In this document: positions 8,044-15,884 of the stretch, piece after piece | Position numbering within the stretch: the stretch's first letter is position 1 | Layout: each line of letters begins with the position of its first letter | Notes under the pieces: model-generated | Seen by the model: only the letters and a program-made list of their open reading frames with translations | Database searches by the model: none | Told to the model about the DNA's origin: nothing | Translations under genes and position numbers: made by a program | DNA from: Corynebacterium sphenisci DSM 44792 | GTDB lineage: Bacteria > Actinomycetota > Actinomycetes > Mycobacteriales > Mycobacteriaceae | Reading direction: 5' to 3' | DNA: 64,000 nucleotides | Assembly: GCF_001941505.1 (NCBI RefSeq) | Contig: NZ_CP009248.1 | Coordinates: 434,001 to 498,000 of the forward strand

Positions 8044-8463
8044 TCAGGCGGCCTGGCGTTGGCCGCGGAAGTAGTACCGGCCGTCATCGCCGGGGGCGCA
8101 GGGTTCGGAGGCCACCGGCCAATTCGCCCGGGCGTCCTCGCAGGCCGCCCACGATGCGTAGGGGCCCATCACGGCGGTCTCCATGTCCGGCACCCCGGGA
8201 TCCGGGTGGTGCGTGCGGGTGGGCTGCTGGGTGCGGGTCGGCGTGGCGGTGGTGGTGCGCGTCCGCGTGGTCGAGGTGGTGGTCGGGTTCGGCCGGTCCT
8301 CGGTGGTCGTGGTCGTCGTGGTCTCGGTCTCGGTCACCGGGGGCAACGTGCTGGTCTCGGTGACGGTCTCCGGCTCCAGTCCCGGCAGCGGCCCATCGCA
8401 GGCGACGAGCGCGGGCAGCGCGGCGGCGATGGCGGCGACGAGGATGCGCCGGGTGCGGTCCAT
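8044..8463 (-). CDS. Thr-rich lipoprotein, first gene of the kinase operon
   Basis: 139 residues. A signal peptide with lipobox (ALPALVAC, Cys at about 22) is followed by a Thr/Glu/Pro-rich stretch (about 35-90) resembling a cell-wall-spanning, possibly glycosylated linker. A small globular C-terminus contains two Cys (WAACEDARANWP...SEPCAPG) and probably one disulfide. The start at ATG 8463 is set by a strong RBS (GGAGGAAGGAG) and gives a perfect signal peptide. As the operon's first product, exposed at the cell surface, it could be the input sensor for the kinases (inference). Confidence 0.82.
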   Translation of the reverse strand: MDRTRRILVAAIAAALPALVACDGPLPGLEPETVTETSTLPPVTETETTTTTTTEDRPNPTTTSTTRTRTTTATPTRTQQPTRTHHPDPGVPDMETAVMGPYASWAACEDARANWPVASEPCAPGDDGRYYFRGQRQAA

Positions 8464-8518
8464 GGGTTCTCCTTCCTCCCGCCGCGGCGGCTGTCTCCGC
8501 GGCATCTGGCACCCATAG

Positions 8519-8543
8519 GACGGCGGCGCGACCCAAATGTTCC
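8519..8543 (-). promoter_or_regulatory. ECF-type promoter of the kinase/phosphatase operon
   Basis: On the minus strand: GGAAC (8543-8539), 16-bp spacer, CGTC (8522-8519), followed by CTATGG. This is the classical ECF sigma -35/-10 arrangement, and the flank GGGAACAT is identical to the divergent site at 8648-8673. Predicted transcription begins about 50 nt before the lipoprotein start. Confidence 0.65.
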
Positions 8544-8647
8544 CGATGCGGTTGCCGAGATGGCGTCGGCAATCCGGTAACCCCAGTTCATGACGGGGAA
8601 AACGGGAGCCGTGCGGCACCCCCGGGACATCCCGCCCACGGCCGGCG

Positions 8648-8673
8648 GGAACATCCGGGAGCGCCGGCCCGTC
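8648..8673 (+). promoter_or_regulatory. ECF-type promoter of the second sigma operon
   Basis: GGAAC (8648-8652), 17-bp spacer, CGTC (8670-8673), followed by ACTACAG. It faces away from the similar site at 8519-8543, so the acidic-protein/sigma gene pair and the kinase operon share a divergent control region. An autoregulated ECF promoter is the simplest reading. The overlapping TACAGT (8676-8681) could also serve a housekeeping polymerase. Confidence 0.65.
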
Positions 8674-8738
8674 ACTACAGTGGGCGGTGGCCACGGAGGC
8701 CACCCCCGCCCGGCCGAGTCGATGAGGAGCGTGAGGAC

Positions 8739-9119
8739 ATGAGCGAACGACCGGGTCCCCCCGGGCCGATGCCCTGGGAGGACGCCGGGGAGGATCGGGT
8801 GCTGCCGGATCCGGTGGAGGTCTACGGGCCGGCGCCGGAGGACATGGTGGCGCGGATGATCGAGGTCGCCCTCGATCCGCACACCCCGCCGGTGAACCCG
8901 GATCTGATCCCCGACGATGACCCCGACGACGGCGGGGGAGCCTTCCCCGACGATGGCGGCGATGGGCCGGATCTCCCGGACCTGCTGGATCCCGCCGACG
9001 TCGACGCCGTCGCCGGGGCCACCGGCGTTGACGGGGATCCGGACGAGGATCCGGACGAGGACCCCGACCTGCCCGAGGGCGACGATGACCTGGACGGGGG
9101 TGCCGAATGGGCGCCGTGA
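8739..9119 (+). CDS. Small Asp-rich protein coupled to ECF sigma factor 2
   Basis: 126 residues, paralogous to the protein at 270-665: MS start, PMPWE...DRVLPDP, then a short helix VARMIEVALDP. The C-terminal half is very acidic, with Asp-Pro-Asp-Glu repeats (DPDEDPDEDPD). It has no membrane helix and no zinc-binding Cys/His motif. RBS GAGGAGCGTGAGGAC precedes ATG 8739. The stop lies inside the start region of the sigma gene. Such an acidic protein could mask the basic DNA-binding regions of the sigma factor; this is inference, and no family is recognised. Confidence 0.72.
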   Translation: MSERPGPPGPMPWEDAGEDRVLPDPVEVYGPAPEDMVARMIEVALDPHTPPVNPDLIPDDDPDDGGGAFPDDGGDGPDLPDLLDPADVDAVAGATGVDGDPDEDPDEDPDLPEGDDDLDGGAEWAP

Positions 9120-9655
9120 TGGATCGGGGCCGCGAGGCGAGCCTGCTCACCGCGGCGCAGGGCGGCGACGGCCGCGCCTTCGCCGAGCTGGTCGCCGCCG
9201 CCCAGGACCAGATCTGGGGCGTGTGCCTGTCCTACACCCGCAATCACCATGACGCGCAGGACGCGATGCAGGAGGCGATCACCGCCGCCTGGCAGCACAT
9301 CGGCCGCTTCAACGGCCGATCGCGGTTCTCCACCTGGCTGCACCGGATCGCGGTGAACGCCTGCATCGACCTCATCCGGCGCCGCCGCGAGGTGCTCGAC
9401 GACAATGCCGGCGCCGAGGTGGCCGCCCCGACCACCGACATCGGCGACCGGGTCGCCGACGGGGACCGGGTGCACGCGGCGCTGGCCCAGCTGAGCCCGG
9501 AGTTCCGGGAGGCGCTGCTGCTGCGGGAGTGGTCCGGGCTGACGTACAAGGAGATCGCCGAGGCGCAGGGCATCGGGGTGCAGACGGTGAAGAGCCGGCT
9601 CAACCGGGCGCGGGCGCAGATGCGCGATCTCCTCGCCGCGGCCGGGGACGGCTGA
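9107..9655 (+). CDS. ECF-family RNA polymerase sigma factor (sigma 2)
   Basis: 182 residues. Region 2 includes NHHDAQDAMQEAITAAWQHI and FSTWLHRIAVNAC; region 4 includes LTYKEIAEAQGIGVQTVKSR. It is close to sigma 1, identical over WQHIG and GRSRFSTWLHRIA. The beta-prime-contact motif reads DAQD rather than the DAED of sigma 1. Starts at 9107 (ATG), 9116 (GTG) and 9119 (ATG, TGATG overlap with the upstream stop) are all possible. No standard anti-sigma gene follows; instead the dynamin-like GTPase genes begin 23 nt downstream. It probably drives its own promoter and the divergent kinase operon. Confidence 0.93.
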   Translation: MGAVMDRGREASLLTAAQGGDGRAFAELVAAAQDQIWGVCLSYTRNHHDAQDAMQEAITAAWQHIGRFNGRSRFSTWLHRIAVNACIDLIRRRREVLDDNAGAEVAAPTTDIGDRVADGDRVHAALAQLSPEFREALLLREWSGLTYKEIAEAQGIGVQTVKSRLNRARAQMRDLLAAAGDG

Positions 9656-9678
9656 GCCGCGCGGTGCAGGAGCAGCCC

Positions 9679-11355
9679 ATGACCGAGACCGCGCCGCTGG
9701 AGCATCTGCTGACCTACCTGGATCGGGAGGGCCGGCCCGGCGCCGCCGCCGCGCTGCGCGGCACCCTCGCCGAGGCCCGGGGCCCGCGCACCGTGGCCGT
9801 CATCGGCGAGGCCGGCCGCGGGGCCTCCACCCTGGTGGACGCCCTGGTCGGGGCGCCGCTGCCGGCGGCGGAACCCGGGTGCGTCCGGCGGGTGCTCGCG
9901 GTGCCGCCCGGGGCCGCCCCGCCGGAGCTGGCCGCCGGCGTGGTCGCCGCGGAGACCGGGCTGCTGCCCCCGCTGAGCCTGCTCGACCTCCCCGGCTTCG
10001 GCGCCGCCGGCGACCCCGGCGGCGGGGCGCGGCCCCGGCTGCCCCGCGAGGCCGCCGCGGTGCTCGTGGTGCTCGACGCCCTCGCCCCGATCACGGCCGC
10101 GGAAGCCGGGCTCATCGCCGAGGCGGTGCGCGAACGCGGCACCGTGCTCGTCGCGGTGACGAAGAAGGACAAGAACCTGCTGGGCTGGCGGGAGATCCTC
10201 GCCGAGGACCGCCGACTCATCGAGGAGGCCGCCGGCACCGCGGTGCCGGTGCACGCGGTGTCCGCGCTGCGGGCCCTCGCCGCCGCCGGGGACCCGGATC
10301 CGGAGCGGGCCGCGGCCATCGCCGCGGACTCCGGGATCGGCGCGCTGCGGGAGGCGCTCGCCGACTACGCCGGCGCCGGGGCGCACCTGGCGGCGCTGCG
10401 GCACGCCCGGGTGCTCGCCGCCGAGGAACTCGCCATCGCCCGGGAGCTGGCCGCCGCCGGGGGCCGGGACGCCGCGGACCGCCTCGCGGCCCGGGAGCGC
10501 GAGCTCACGGAGCTGCAGGCCGATGGCCGGCGGCGCCGGCAGCTGCTCGCCGCGGAACTGTCCGGGGCCCGGATCGAGGCCCTCGCCGAACTGGATCGGG
10601 GCCTCGCCGCCGCCCGGGAGCGGTGGGACGCCCGCTTCCGGGACACCCCGCCGCGCACCCTGGCCCGGCGGCGCGAGGAGATCCTCGCCGAGATCCGGGC
10701 GGAGCTCGGCGAGGTGGTCGAGGACGCCCTGGGCACCCTGCTGCGCCGCACCCGCGCGGCCTTCCTGGAGCTCACCGACGGCACCGGGGACTGGGCGGCG
10801 GTCCTCACCGCGGTGGACCGGATCGACTGCGAGGTGGAGGCCGCCGAACGCGCCGATCCGCGGTTGCGCGATGTGCTCGATCCGGGCCTGGTCACCATCA
10901 CCGTCGCCGGCGGCTTCAGCCTCACCCACGTGGCCACCCTGCTGCCCGGGGTGGGCGGGGCGATCGCCGCCTCCGGGGGAGTGGGCGCGGTGCCCTTCGC
11001 CGCGGTCGCCGGGGTGTGGCTGGCGGTCAACGTCTACCACCGGGCGGCCCGCCGGGGCGGTAAGGAGCTGCGCACCTGGTTCCGGGAGGCCACCGCCACG
11101 CTGCGCCGCCAGGTGGGGCGGGACCTGGATCTGGTGCACAACCGGATCCAGCCGCTGGTGCTCAACGGCTTCGCCGACGGGCTGGAGCGCGCCGTGGCGG
11201 AGGCCGCCGAGCGGGTGCGCGCCGCCCGCGCCGAGCAGCGCGCCGGCGCGGCCGCCGCGGAGCGCGCCGCCGATGCCGCGGCGCTGCGCGCGGACTGGCT
11301 GGCCGGGGAGCTCGCCCGGATCGACGGCCTGCTCACCGGGGCCGGGGCCCGGTAG
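9679..11355 (+). CDS. Dynamin-like GTPase 1 (IniA/IniC type)
   Basis: 558 residues. The G domain has a degenerate P-loop, GEAGRGAS at 43-50, with Ala49 where the essential Lys is expected. DLPG (103-106) and TKKD (161-164) are normal. An Arg/Glu-rich helical region follows, then a hydrophobic stretch (about 408-460) suited to membrane insertion, and another long helical part. This is the layout of bacterial dynamin-like proteins such as mycobacterial IniA/IniC. RBS AGGAG precedes ATG 9679, 23 nt after the sigma gene. The missing Lys suggests weak or no nucleotide hydrolysis, with GTPase 2 as a likely catalytic partner. Membrane remodelling under envelope stress is the expected role. Confidence 0.82.
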   Translation: MTETAPLEHLLTYLDREGRPGAAAALRGTLAEARGPRTVAVIGEAGRGASTLVDALVGAPLPAAEPGCVRRVLAVPPGAAPPELAAGVVAAETGLLPPLSLLDLPGFGAAGDPGGGARPRLPREAAAVLVVLDALAPITAAEAGLIAEAVRERGTVLVAVTKKDKNLLGWREILAEDRRLIEEAAGTAVPVHAVSALRALAAAGDPDPERAAAIAADSGIGALREALADYAGAGAHLAALRHARVLAAEELAIARELAAAGGRDAADRLAARERELTELQADGRRRRQLLAAELSGARIEALAELDRGLAAARERWDARFRDTPPRTLARRREEILAEIRAELGEVVEDALGTLLRRTRAAFLELTDGTGDWAAVLTAVDRIDCEVEAAERADPRLRDVLDPGLVTITVAGGFSLTHVATLLPGVGGAIAASGGVGAVPFAAVAGVWLAVNVYHRAARRGGKELRTWFREATATLRRQVGRDLDLVHNRIQPLVLNGFADGLERAVAEAAERVRAARAEQRAGAAAAERAADAAALRADWLAGELARIDGLLTGAGAR

Positions 11356-11381
11356 CGCGGGGGCGGGGCCGTGATCGCCGC

Positions 11382-11387
11382 TAGGAT
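11382..11387 (+). promoter_or_regulatory. Leaderless -10 element for GTPase 2
   Basis: TAGGAT ends 7 nt before GTG 11395, favouring that start over the GTG at 11371. Confidence 0.5.
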
Positions 11388-11394
11388 CGTCCCG

Positions 11395-12807
11395 GTGAGC
11401 CTCAGCCCCGATGCCGTCGTCGACCACGTCGCAGGGGTGCTCGGCGATCTCCGCGCCGCCGCCCCCGACCTGGCCGGGGAACTGGACCGGCTGGCCGCGG
11501 CGATGGCCGCCCCGCCGCGCTACCTCATCCTCGGCCGGGCCAAGGCCGGCAAATCCACCCTGGTGAACGCCCTGCTGCGGCGGCGGGTCGCCGAGGTCGC
11601 GGTGCTGGAGTGCACCGATGAGGTCACCGTCTACGCCGAGGGCCTGCCGGAGCGCCGGGAGGAGCTGGACTGGCCCGCCGCCGGCGCCGGGGGGCCGGGG
11701 TCCGGGATCTGCCTGCGCCGGCTGTCCTCCGCGGCGCTGCGCAACCTCTCCCTGGTGGACACCCCGGGCCTGGGCACGCTCGACTTCCGCAACCGCGGCC
11801 TGGTCGACCGGGCCGGCGGCCTGCACCGGGAGGCCGATCCGGCCGGTCCGGCGAGCGTGGACGCCGCGGTGTACGTCTTCGACTCCCTGCTGCGCGCCGA
11901 CGAGGTCGCGCTGCTGCGCGGGCTCGGCTTCGGCTCCCCGGCCACGGTGGGGGTGCTCTCCCGGGCCGACGAGTTCGGCGCCGGCGCCTTCGGCGGGGCC
12001 GACCCCGTCGCCGCCGCCCGGGCGGAGGCCACCCGGATCGCCGGGGCGCACCCGGATCTGCTCGGCTCGGTGCACGCGGTCTCCGGGCTGCTGGCCGAAA
12101 CCGTCGACGCCGGCGGCGTGGACGAGGCGCTCGCCGCGACCGCGGCCCGGCTGTCCGGGCTGGACCGGCGGGACGCGCTGCGCGCCCTGGAATCGGAGGC
12201 GCCCACCGCCGCGCTGCCGGAGCCGGCGCAGCGGGTGGCGCTGCTGTCCCGGCTCGGCGCCCACGGGGCGCTCGCCGGGGCCGGGGCCGCCGCCGGCGGG
12301 GCCGCCCCGCTGGCGGATCTGCTCCGGGAGCGCTCCGGGATCGCGGATCTGCGCGGCCGCCTGCTCGGCGCCGGGGCGTTCGCGGCCCGGCTGAACCGGG
12401 CGGCGAAGATCCTCGACGCCGCCCGGGCGCTGGCCTACCGGGCCGCGGACCCGGCGGCCGCCCGCGCCGGCCTGCACGCCCGGGACGAGGCCCCGATGCG
12501 CTGGCGGATCGACCTCTACCGCACCCTGCCCGTCCTGGAGGCCGATGAGCTCGCCGCGGACACCGCGGCCCTGGTGCGCACCGCCATCCACGCCGACTGC
12601 CTCGCCGATCTCGCGGGGGTGGGCTACGCCGCCGACGCCGGGGAGGTGCTCGCCGGATTGGCGGCGCGGGGCCGGGAACTGGGCGGGATCCTCGCCGGCT
12701 TCCCCTCCCCGGCGGAGGAGGAGGCGCTGTCGGTGCTGCGCGGGGTGCTCACCCGGGCGGGCGCGGCCGCCCGCGGGGAGATCCCGGACACCGCGGTCCT
12801 CGGCTGA
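11395..12807 (+). CDS. Dynamin-like GTPase 2
   Basis: 470 residues from GTG 11395 (8 more if GTG 11371 is used). An intact P-loop GRAKAGKST at 47-55, a DTPG switch motif, and a SRAD base-recognition motif. The rest is alpha-helical and Ala-rich, without a clear membrane segment. It is separated from GTPase 1 by less than 40 nt. Paired dynamin-like genes, one with a membrane paddle and one soluble, are typical of actinobacteria. It converges with the Hsp70-like gene, with only 7 nt between the stops. Confidence 0.82.
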   Translation: MSLSPDAVVDHVAGVLGDLRAAAPDLAGELDRLAAAMAAPPRYLILGRAKAGKSTLVNALLRRRVAEVAVLECTDEVTVYAEGLPERREELDWPAAGAGGPGSGICLRRLSSAALRNLSLVDTPGLGTLDFRNRGLVDRAGGLHREADPAGPASVDAAVYVFDSLLRADEVALLRGLGFGSPATVGVLSRADEFGAGAFGGADPVAAARAEATRIAGAHPDLLGSVHAVSGLLAETVDAGGVDEALAATAARLSGLDRRDALRALESEAPTAALPEPAQRVALLSRLGAHGALAGAGAAAGGAAPLADLLRERSGIADLRGRLLGAGAFAARLNRAAKILDAARALAYRAADPAAARAGLHARDEAPMRWRIDLYRTLPVLEADELAADTAALVRTAIHADCLADLAGVGYAADAGEVLAGLAARGRELGGILAGFPSPAEEEALSVLRGVLTRAGAAARGEIPDTAVLG

Positions 12808-12814
12808 GCCGGGC

Positions 12815-14536
12815 CTAGCCCAGGTGCGCGTCGACGGCCAGGGCCACCTGCGCCGTCGCCGCCCACACCGCGGGATCGGCGGTGCCGGAGCCGGCGTAGG
12901 CGGGGGAGACCACCACCCAGCCGTGCCCGGAGACGTAGGCGAGGTACTCCGGCGCCGAGGCGGGATTCGCCGGGTCCCCGGGCAGATGGTGCCAGCGCGC
13001 CGGGCCGGGGTCGGCCGCCGACTCCGCCGGGGCGGGCAGCCGGGTGTCCGGGAGCGTGCCGTGCCAGGCGCCGAGGGCGCGGGGGGTGTAGGTGCGCAGC
13101 TCCACCCGCCCGGCGTCCAGATCCAGGGAGCACCGGGTGTTGCCCCCGAACCCCCCGATATCGCCCTGGTCCGGTCCCGGGTAGCCGAGTTCGGCCAGTT
13201 CCGCCCCGGCGGCGACCACCAGGCCCCGGCAGTCCAGGTCCCCGGCGGAGTCGAAGACGGGAGAGTCCGCCGGTGGGCTCAGCGGGCGCACGGGGCCGAG
13301 GAAATCGGGCCGGTCCACCGCCGCCGGGCGATCCCCGGCGGGCCCGCCCGGCCCGGCGTCCCGGTCGAGGGCCCAGAGGCCGGCTGCGCCGAGGGCCAGC
13401 ACGGCCGCGGCCGCCGCGGCGATCCGCCCCCGGCGCCGGGCGCGGCGCCGGGCCACCGCGGTCGCCGGGGCCGGTTCCTCCGCCGGGGGTTCGGCCGCCG
13501 CGGTGGGCTCATCCAGCCAGTTCAGCGCCCCGAGGCACACCGCGGTGAGCGGATCGGCGACCTCGGCGACCGGGGCCAGGTCGGACAGCGCCCGCACCAG
13601 CGCCGGGGTGGCGGACACCCCGCCGGTGAGGTGCAGGCGCACCGTGGCCGCCGGCACCTGCGCCGCCTCCAGGCTGTGCCGGGCCAGGGCCACCACCCGG
13701 TCGATGTCGGCCGCCACCGCCTCCTCGTACTCCGCGGCGGTGACCAGCACCTCCGCGGGGAGCCCGGCATCGGCCGCGGTGGCCGACTCCGGCAGCCGGA
13801 CCCGGGCGTCCGGTTCGGCGGAGAGCCGCTCCCGGGCCCGGCGCGCCGATTCCCGGAAACCCGGGTCCGCGCCGAGCCGGCGCCGCAGCGCCGGATCCGC
13901 GGCGTCCAGCCGGCCCAGCACCAGGCGGGCCAGGCGGGCGTCCAGGGCGCGCCCGCCCAGGGTGGAGTCCCCGTGCGCGGCGAGCACCCGCCCGGAGTCG
14001 GCGCCCACCCGCACCACCGCGGTGTCCGTGGTGCCGCCGCCGACGTCGACGATGAGCAGATCCTGCGCACCCGGGCCGGGATGGGCGTAGTGCGCCGCCG
14101 CGGCCCGCGGCTCCGGCACCAGCACGATGTCCGCCGCCGGGACGCCGGCGCGCTGCGCCGCCTCGGCGAGGACCCCGCGCGATCGCGCCGACCACGCCTC
14201 GGGGTGGGTCAGCGCCAGCCGCGCCGGGCCCTCCGGGCCGTGCGCGGCCCGGGCCCGGGCGAGCGCCTCGGCGAGCACCAGGGCCAGCACCTCCGCGGCC
14301 TCCTCCGGCGGCAGTTCGCCGACCAGGCGCTTCGGCGCCGGGTGCAGGGTGCCGTCCGGGTCGCCGGCGTGGGCCAGGGCGAGTTCGCCGGCGTAGTCGC
14401 TGTCCGCGCCGCGGAACACCGCCGAGGGCATCGCGGGGCCGTGCGCGCCGAGCGGCACCAGCAGGTCGCCATCCGGGGTGCGCGCCGCGGCGACCGTATT
14501 CGAGGTGCCCAGGTCGATGGCCAGGGACCAGTTCAC
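12815..14536 (-). CDS. Hsp70/actin-fold ATPase fused through a membrane helix to an exported domain
   Basis: 573 residues. The N-terminal Hsp70-type nucleotide-binding domain (1-335) has the phosphate-1 motif AIDLGTSNT (6-14), phosphate-2 IVDVGGGTTDT, and the adenosine motif HLTGGVSATP. There is no Hsp70 substrate-binding domain. Instead a basic stop (RRRARRRGR), one membrane helix (about 368-388) and an outer domain of about 140 residues beginning DLDCRG follow. Start is GTG 14536 with RBS GGGGAGGA, overlapping the lipoprotein stop by 4 nt. The outer domain resembles the two upstream proteins of the operon. A chaperone-like ATPase sensing or remodelling envelope components is plausible; the substrate is unknown. 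Confidence 0.82.
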   Translation of the reverse strand: MNWSLAIDLGTSNTVAAARTPDGDLLVPLGAHGPAMPSAVFRGADSDYAGELALAHAGDPDGTLHPAPKRLVGELPPEEAAEVLALVLAEALARARAAHGPEGPARLALTHPEAWSARSRGVLAEAAQRAGVPAADIVLVPEPRAAAAHYAHPGPGAQDLLIVDVGGGTTDTAVVRVGADSGRVLAAHGDSTLGGRALDARLARLVLGRLDAADPALRRRLGADPGFRESARRARERLSAEPDARVRLPESATAADAGLPAEVLVTAAEYEEAVAADIDRVVALARHSLEAAQVPAATVRLHLTGGVSATPALVRALSDLAPVAEVADPLTAVCLGALNWLDEPTAAAEPPAEEPAPATAVARRRARRRGRIAAAAAAVLALGAAGLWALDRDAGPGGPAGDRPAAVDRPDFLGPVRPLSPPADSPVFDSAGDLDCRGLVVAAGAELAELGYPGPDQGDIGGFGGNTRCSLDLDAGRVELRTYTPRALGAWHGTLPDTRLPAPAESAADPGPARWHHLPGDPANPASAPEYLAYVSGHGWVVVSPAYAGSGTADPAVWAATAQVALAVDAHLG

Positions 14537-15102
14537 GAATCCTCCCCGAACAGCGCCCCGTCCAGGGCGCGCACCAGGGGCAGCGCGGCGCGCCGGGCCT
14601 GGTCCGGGCCCGCGGGGTCGTAGGAGATGACCACCAGGCAGCCGTCCCCGGTGCAGCGGGCCGCCCGCCAGGAGGGCTCGCCCTGGTTGACCGGCCGCAG
14701 CGCGTCGACGTCCCCGTCCAGCCGCCACCGCCCGGTCCAGCCGGGCAGATCGGGCTCCCCCAGGGGCGCGGCGGCGATGTCCCGGGCCACCTCCGGATCG
14801 GCCTCCGCGGAGGCGAGGGAGAGCACCTCCTGCCGCTGCACGGCCCCGGGGCCGCCGATCCGGCAGCGCACCCAGCGGCCCCCGCCCTCCCCGCCGGTGA
14901 CGTAGCCGGGCTCATCGGGTTCGAAGGGCACCGTCAGCTGCAGCTGATCCAGGTCGACGCCGGTGAACTCGCGGTACACCCGGGAGCAGTCCGGGGCGCC
15001 GGCGGGCAGCGGCGCCGTCGCGTCCTCGCCGGCGCAGCCCGCCGGGGCGAACAGCCCCGCGGCGAGCACCGCCGCCGCGGCCCTAGTCCAGGCCGGCGTC
15101 AT
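14533..15102 (-). CDS. Lipoprotein related to the exported domain of the Hsp70-like protein
   Basis: 189 residues. A signal peptide with lipobox (LFAPAGC) precedes a mature domain beginning PDCSRVYREFTG, with further Cys in VRCRIG and the pair CTGDGC. The layout (an early Cys, a central Cys, a late CLVVISY strand) resembles the C-terminal domain of the Hsp70-like protein and, loosely, the DUF3558-type actinobacterial lipoproteins. It overlaps both neighbours and is certainly co-transcribed. Function unknown. Confidence 0.75.
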   Translation of the reverse strand: MTPAWTRAAAAVLAAGLFAPAGCAGEDATAPLPAGAPDCSRVYREFTGVDLDQLQLTVPFEPDEPGYVTGGEGGGRWVRCRIGGPGAVQRQEVLSLASAEADPEVARDIAAAPLGEPDLPGWTGRWRLDGDVDALRPVNQGEPSWRAARCTGDGCLVVISYDPAGPDQARRAALPLVRALDGALFGEDS

Positions 15103-15811
15103 GGGCCACCTCCGCGATCTCGGTCATCAGCTCCAGGGTGGTCAGGCCCATCGGCACCTCCTCGGCGAAGGGGTAGCCGCCGAGGTCGGTTTCCAGCACC
15201 GGGGAATCCCAGTCCAGCCCGGGCCGGTCCAGGAACCGGGCCAGCAGCAGGCAGCCGCGCTCCCCGCCGTCGTATTCGGCGGAGAACTGCATCCCGCCGG
15301 CGACCCCGCCGGCCGGGTCGGGCGGCGTCTCCCGGCGGTGCAGCGTCCAGCCGGACGGCCCCGGGCGCCGGTCCACCACCCCGTCGTCCCCGCAGGCGGG
15401 GGCGGTGAGCACGCCGATCCCGGAGACCTCGGCGCCGACGTCCCGGGTGAGGTAGTGCGCCATGCACAGCCGGGCCCCCTTCGGCCGCTCGCCGGGGATC
15501 GTCATCCGATCCCCCGGGTTGGGGTCCAGGCGCAGGTCGAGCATCTGCGCCACGCTCATCCGGTCGAAGATCGCCCGGCAGTCGAAGTCGCCCTCCGCGT
15601 CGGTGAAGGGCAGTGGGGCGGACGCGGGGGCGTCCTCCCCACCGCCCCATAGGGCGTACCCCGCGACGCCGAGGATCACCAGCAGCGCCGCACCCGCGAT
15701 GCCGAGGCGGAGGATCCCGCGGCGGCGTGCCGGGCGGTGCTCCTCCTCGGCCGCGGGGCGGCCCCGCCGCAGCGGGATCCGATCCGGGCGCGGTCCGGGG
15801 TCGTCGCTCAT
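15083..15811 (-). CDS. Membrane-anchored exported protein, first gene of the Hsp70-like operon
   Basis: 242 residues: a basic cytoplasmic N-terminus (RRGRP...RPARRRG), one membrane helix (about 48-68), then an outer domain starting EGDFDCRAIFDRMS, with four further Cys. The start at ATG 15811 has AGGAG upstream; GTG 15847 would place the start only 3 nt after a -10 element and is less likely. It overlaps the lipoprotein gene by 20 nt. The FDC/LDC/PDC starts of the outer domains in all three operon products suggest a small paralogous family presented outside the membrane. Confidence 0.75.
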   Translation of the reverse strand: MSDDPGPRPDRIPLRRGRPAAEEEHRPARRRGILRLGIAGAALLVILGVAGYALWGGGEDAPASAPLPFTDAEGDFDCRAIFDRMSVAQMLDLRLDPNPGDRMTIPGERPKGARLCMAHYLTRDVGAEVSGIGVLTAPACGDDGVVDRRPGPSGWTLHRRETPPDPAGGVAGGMQFSAEYDGGERGCLLLARFLDRPGLDWDSPVLETDLGGYPFAEEVPMGLTTLELMTEIAEVAHDAGLD

Positions 15812-15850
15812 CGGGATCGGGGCTCCTGCGCTGGGGGACGGGGCCACCTG

Positions 15851-15856
15851 ATCCTA
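15851..15856 (-). promoter_or_regulatory. -10 element of the Hsp70-like operon
   Basis: TAGGAT on the minus strand, 39 nt before ATG 15811, giving a short leader that includes the AGGAG ribosome-binding site. Confidence 0.45.
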
Positions 15857-15884
15857 TCCGGTCGTCCCGTCCGGGGGGACCGGC

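Noticed and set aside
9244..12591. 1115-codon open frame on the minus strand opposite sigma 2 and the GTPases
   Set aside because: It is antisense to three well-supported genes and has the Gly/Arg/Pro-rich composition of a GC-rich shadow frame; no domain recognisable.
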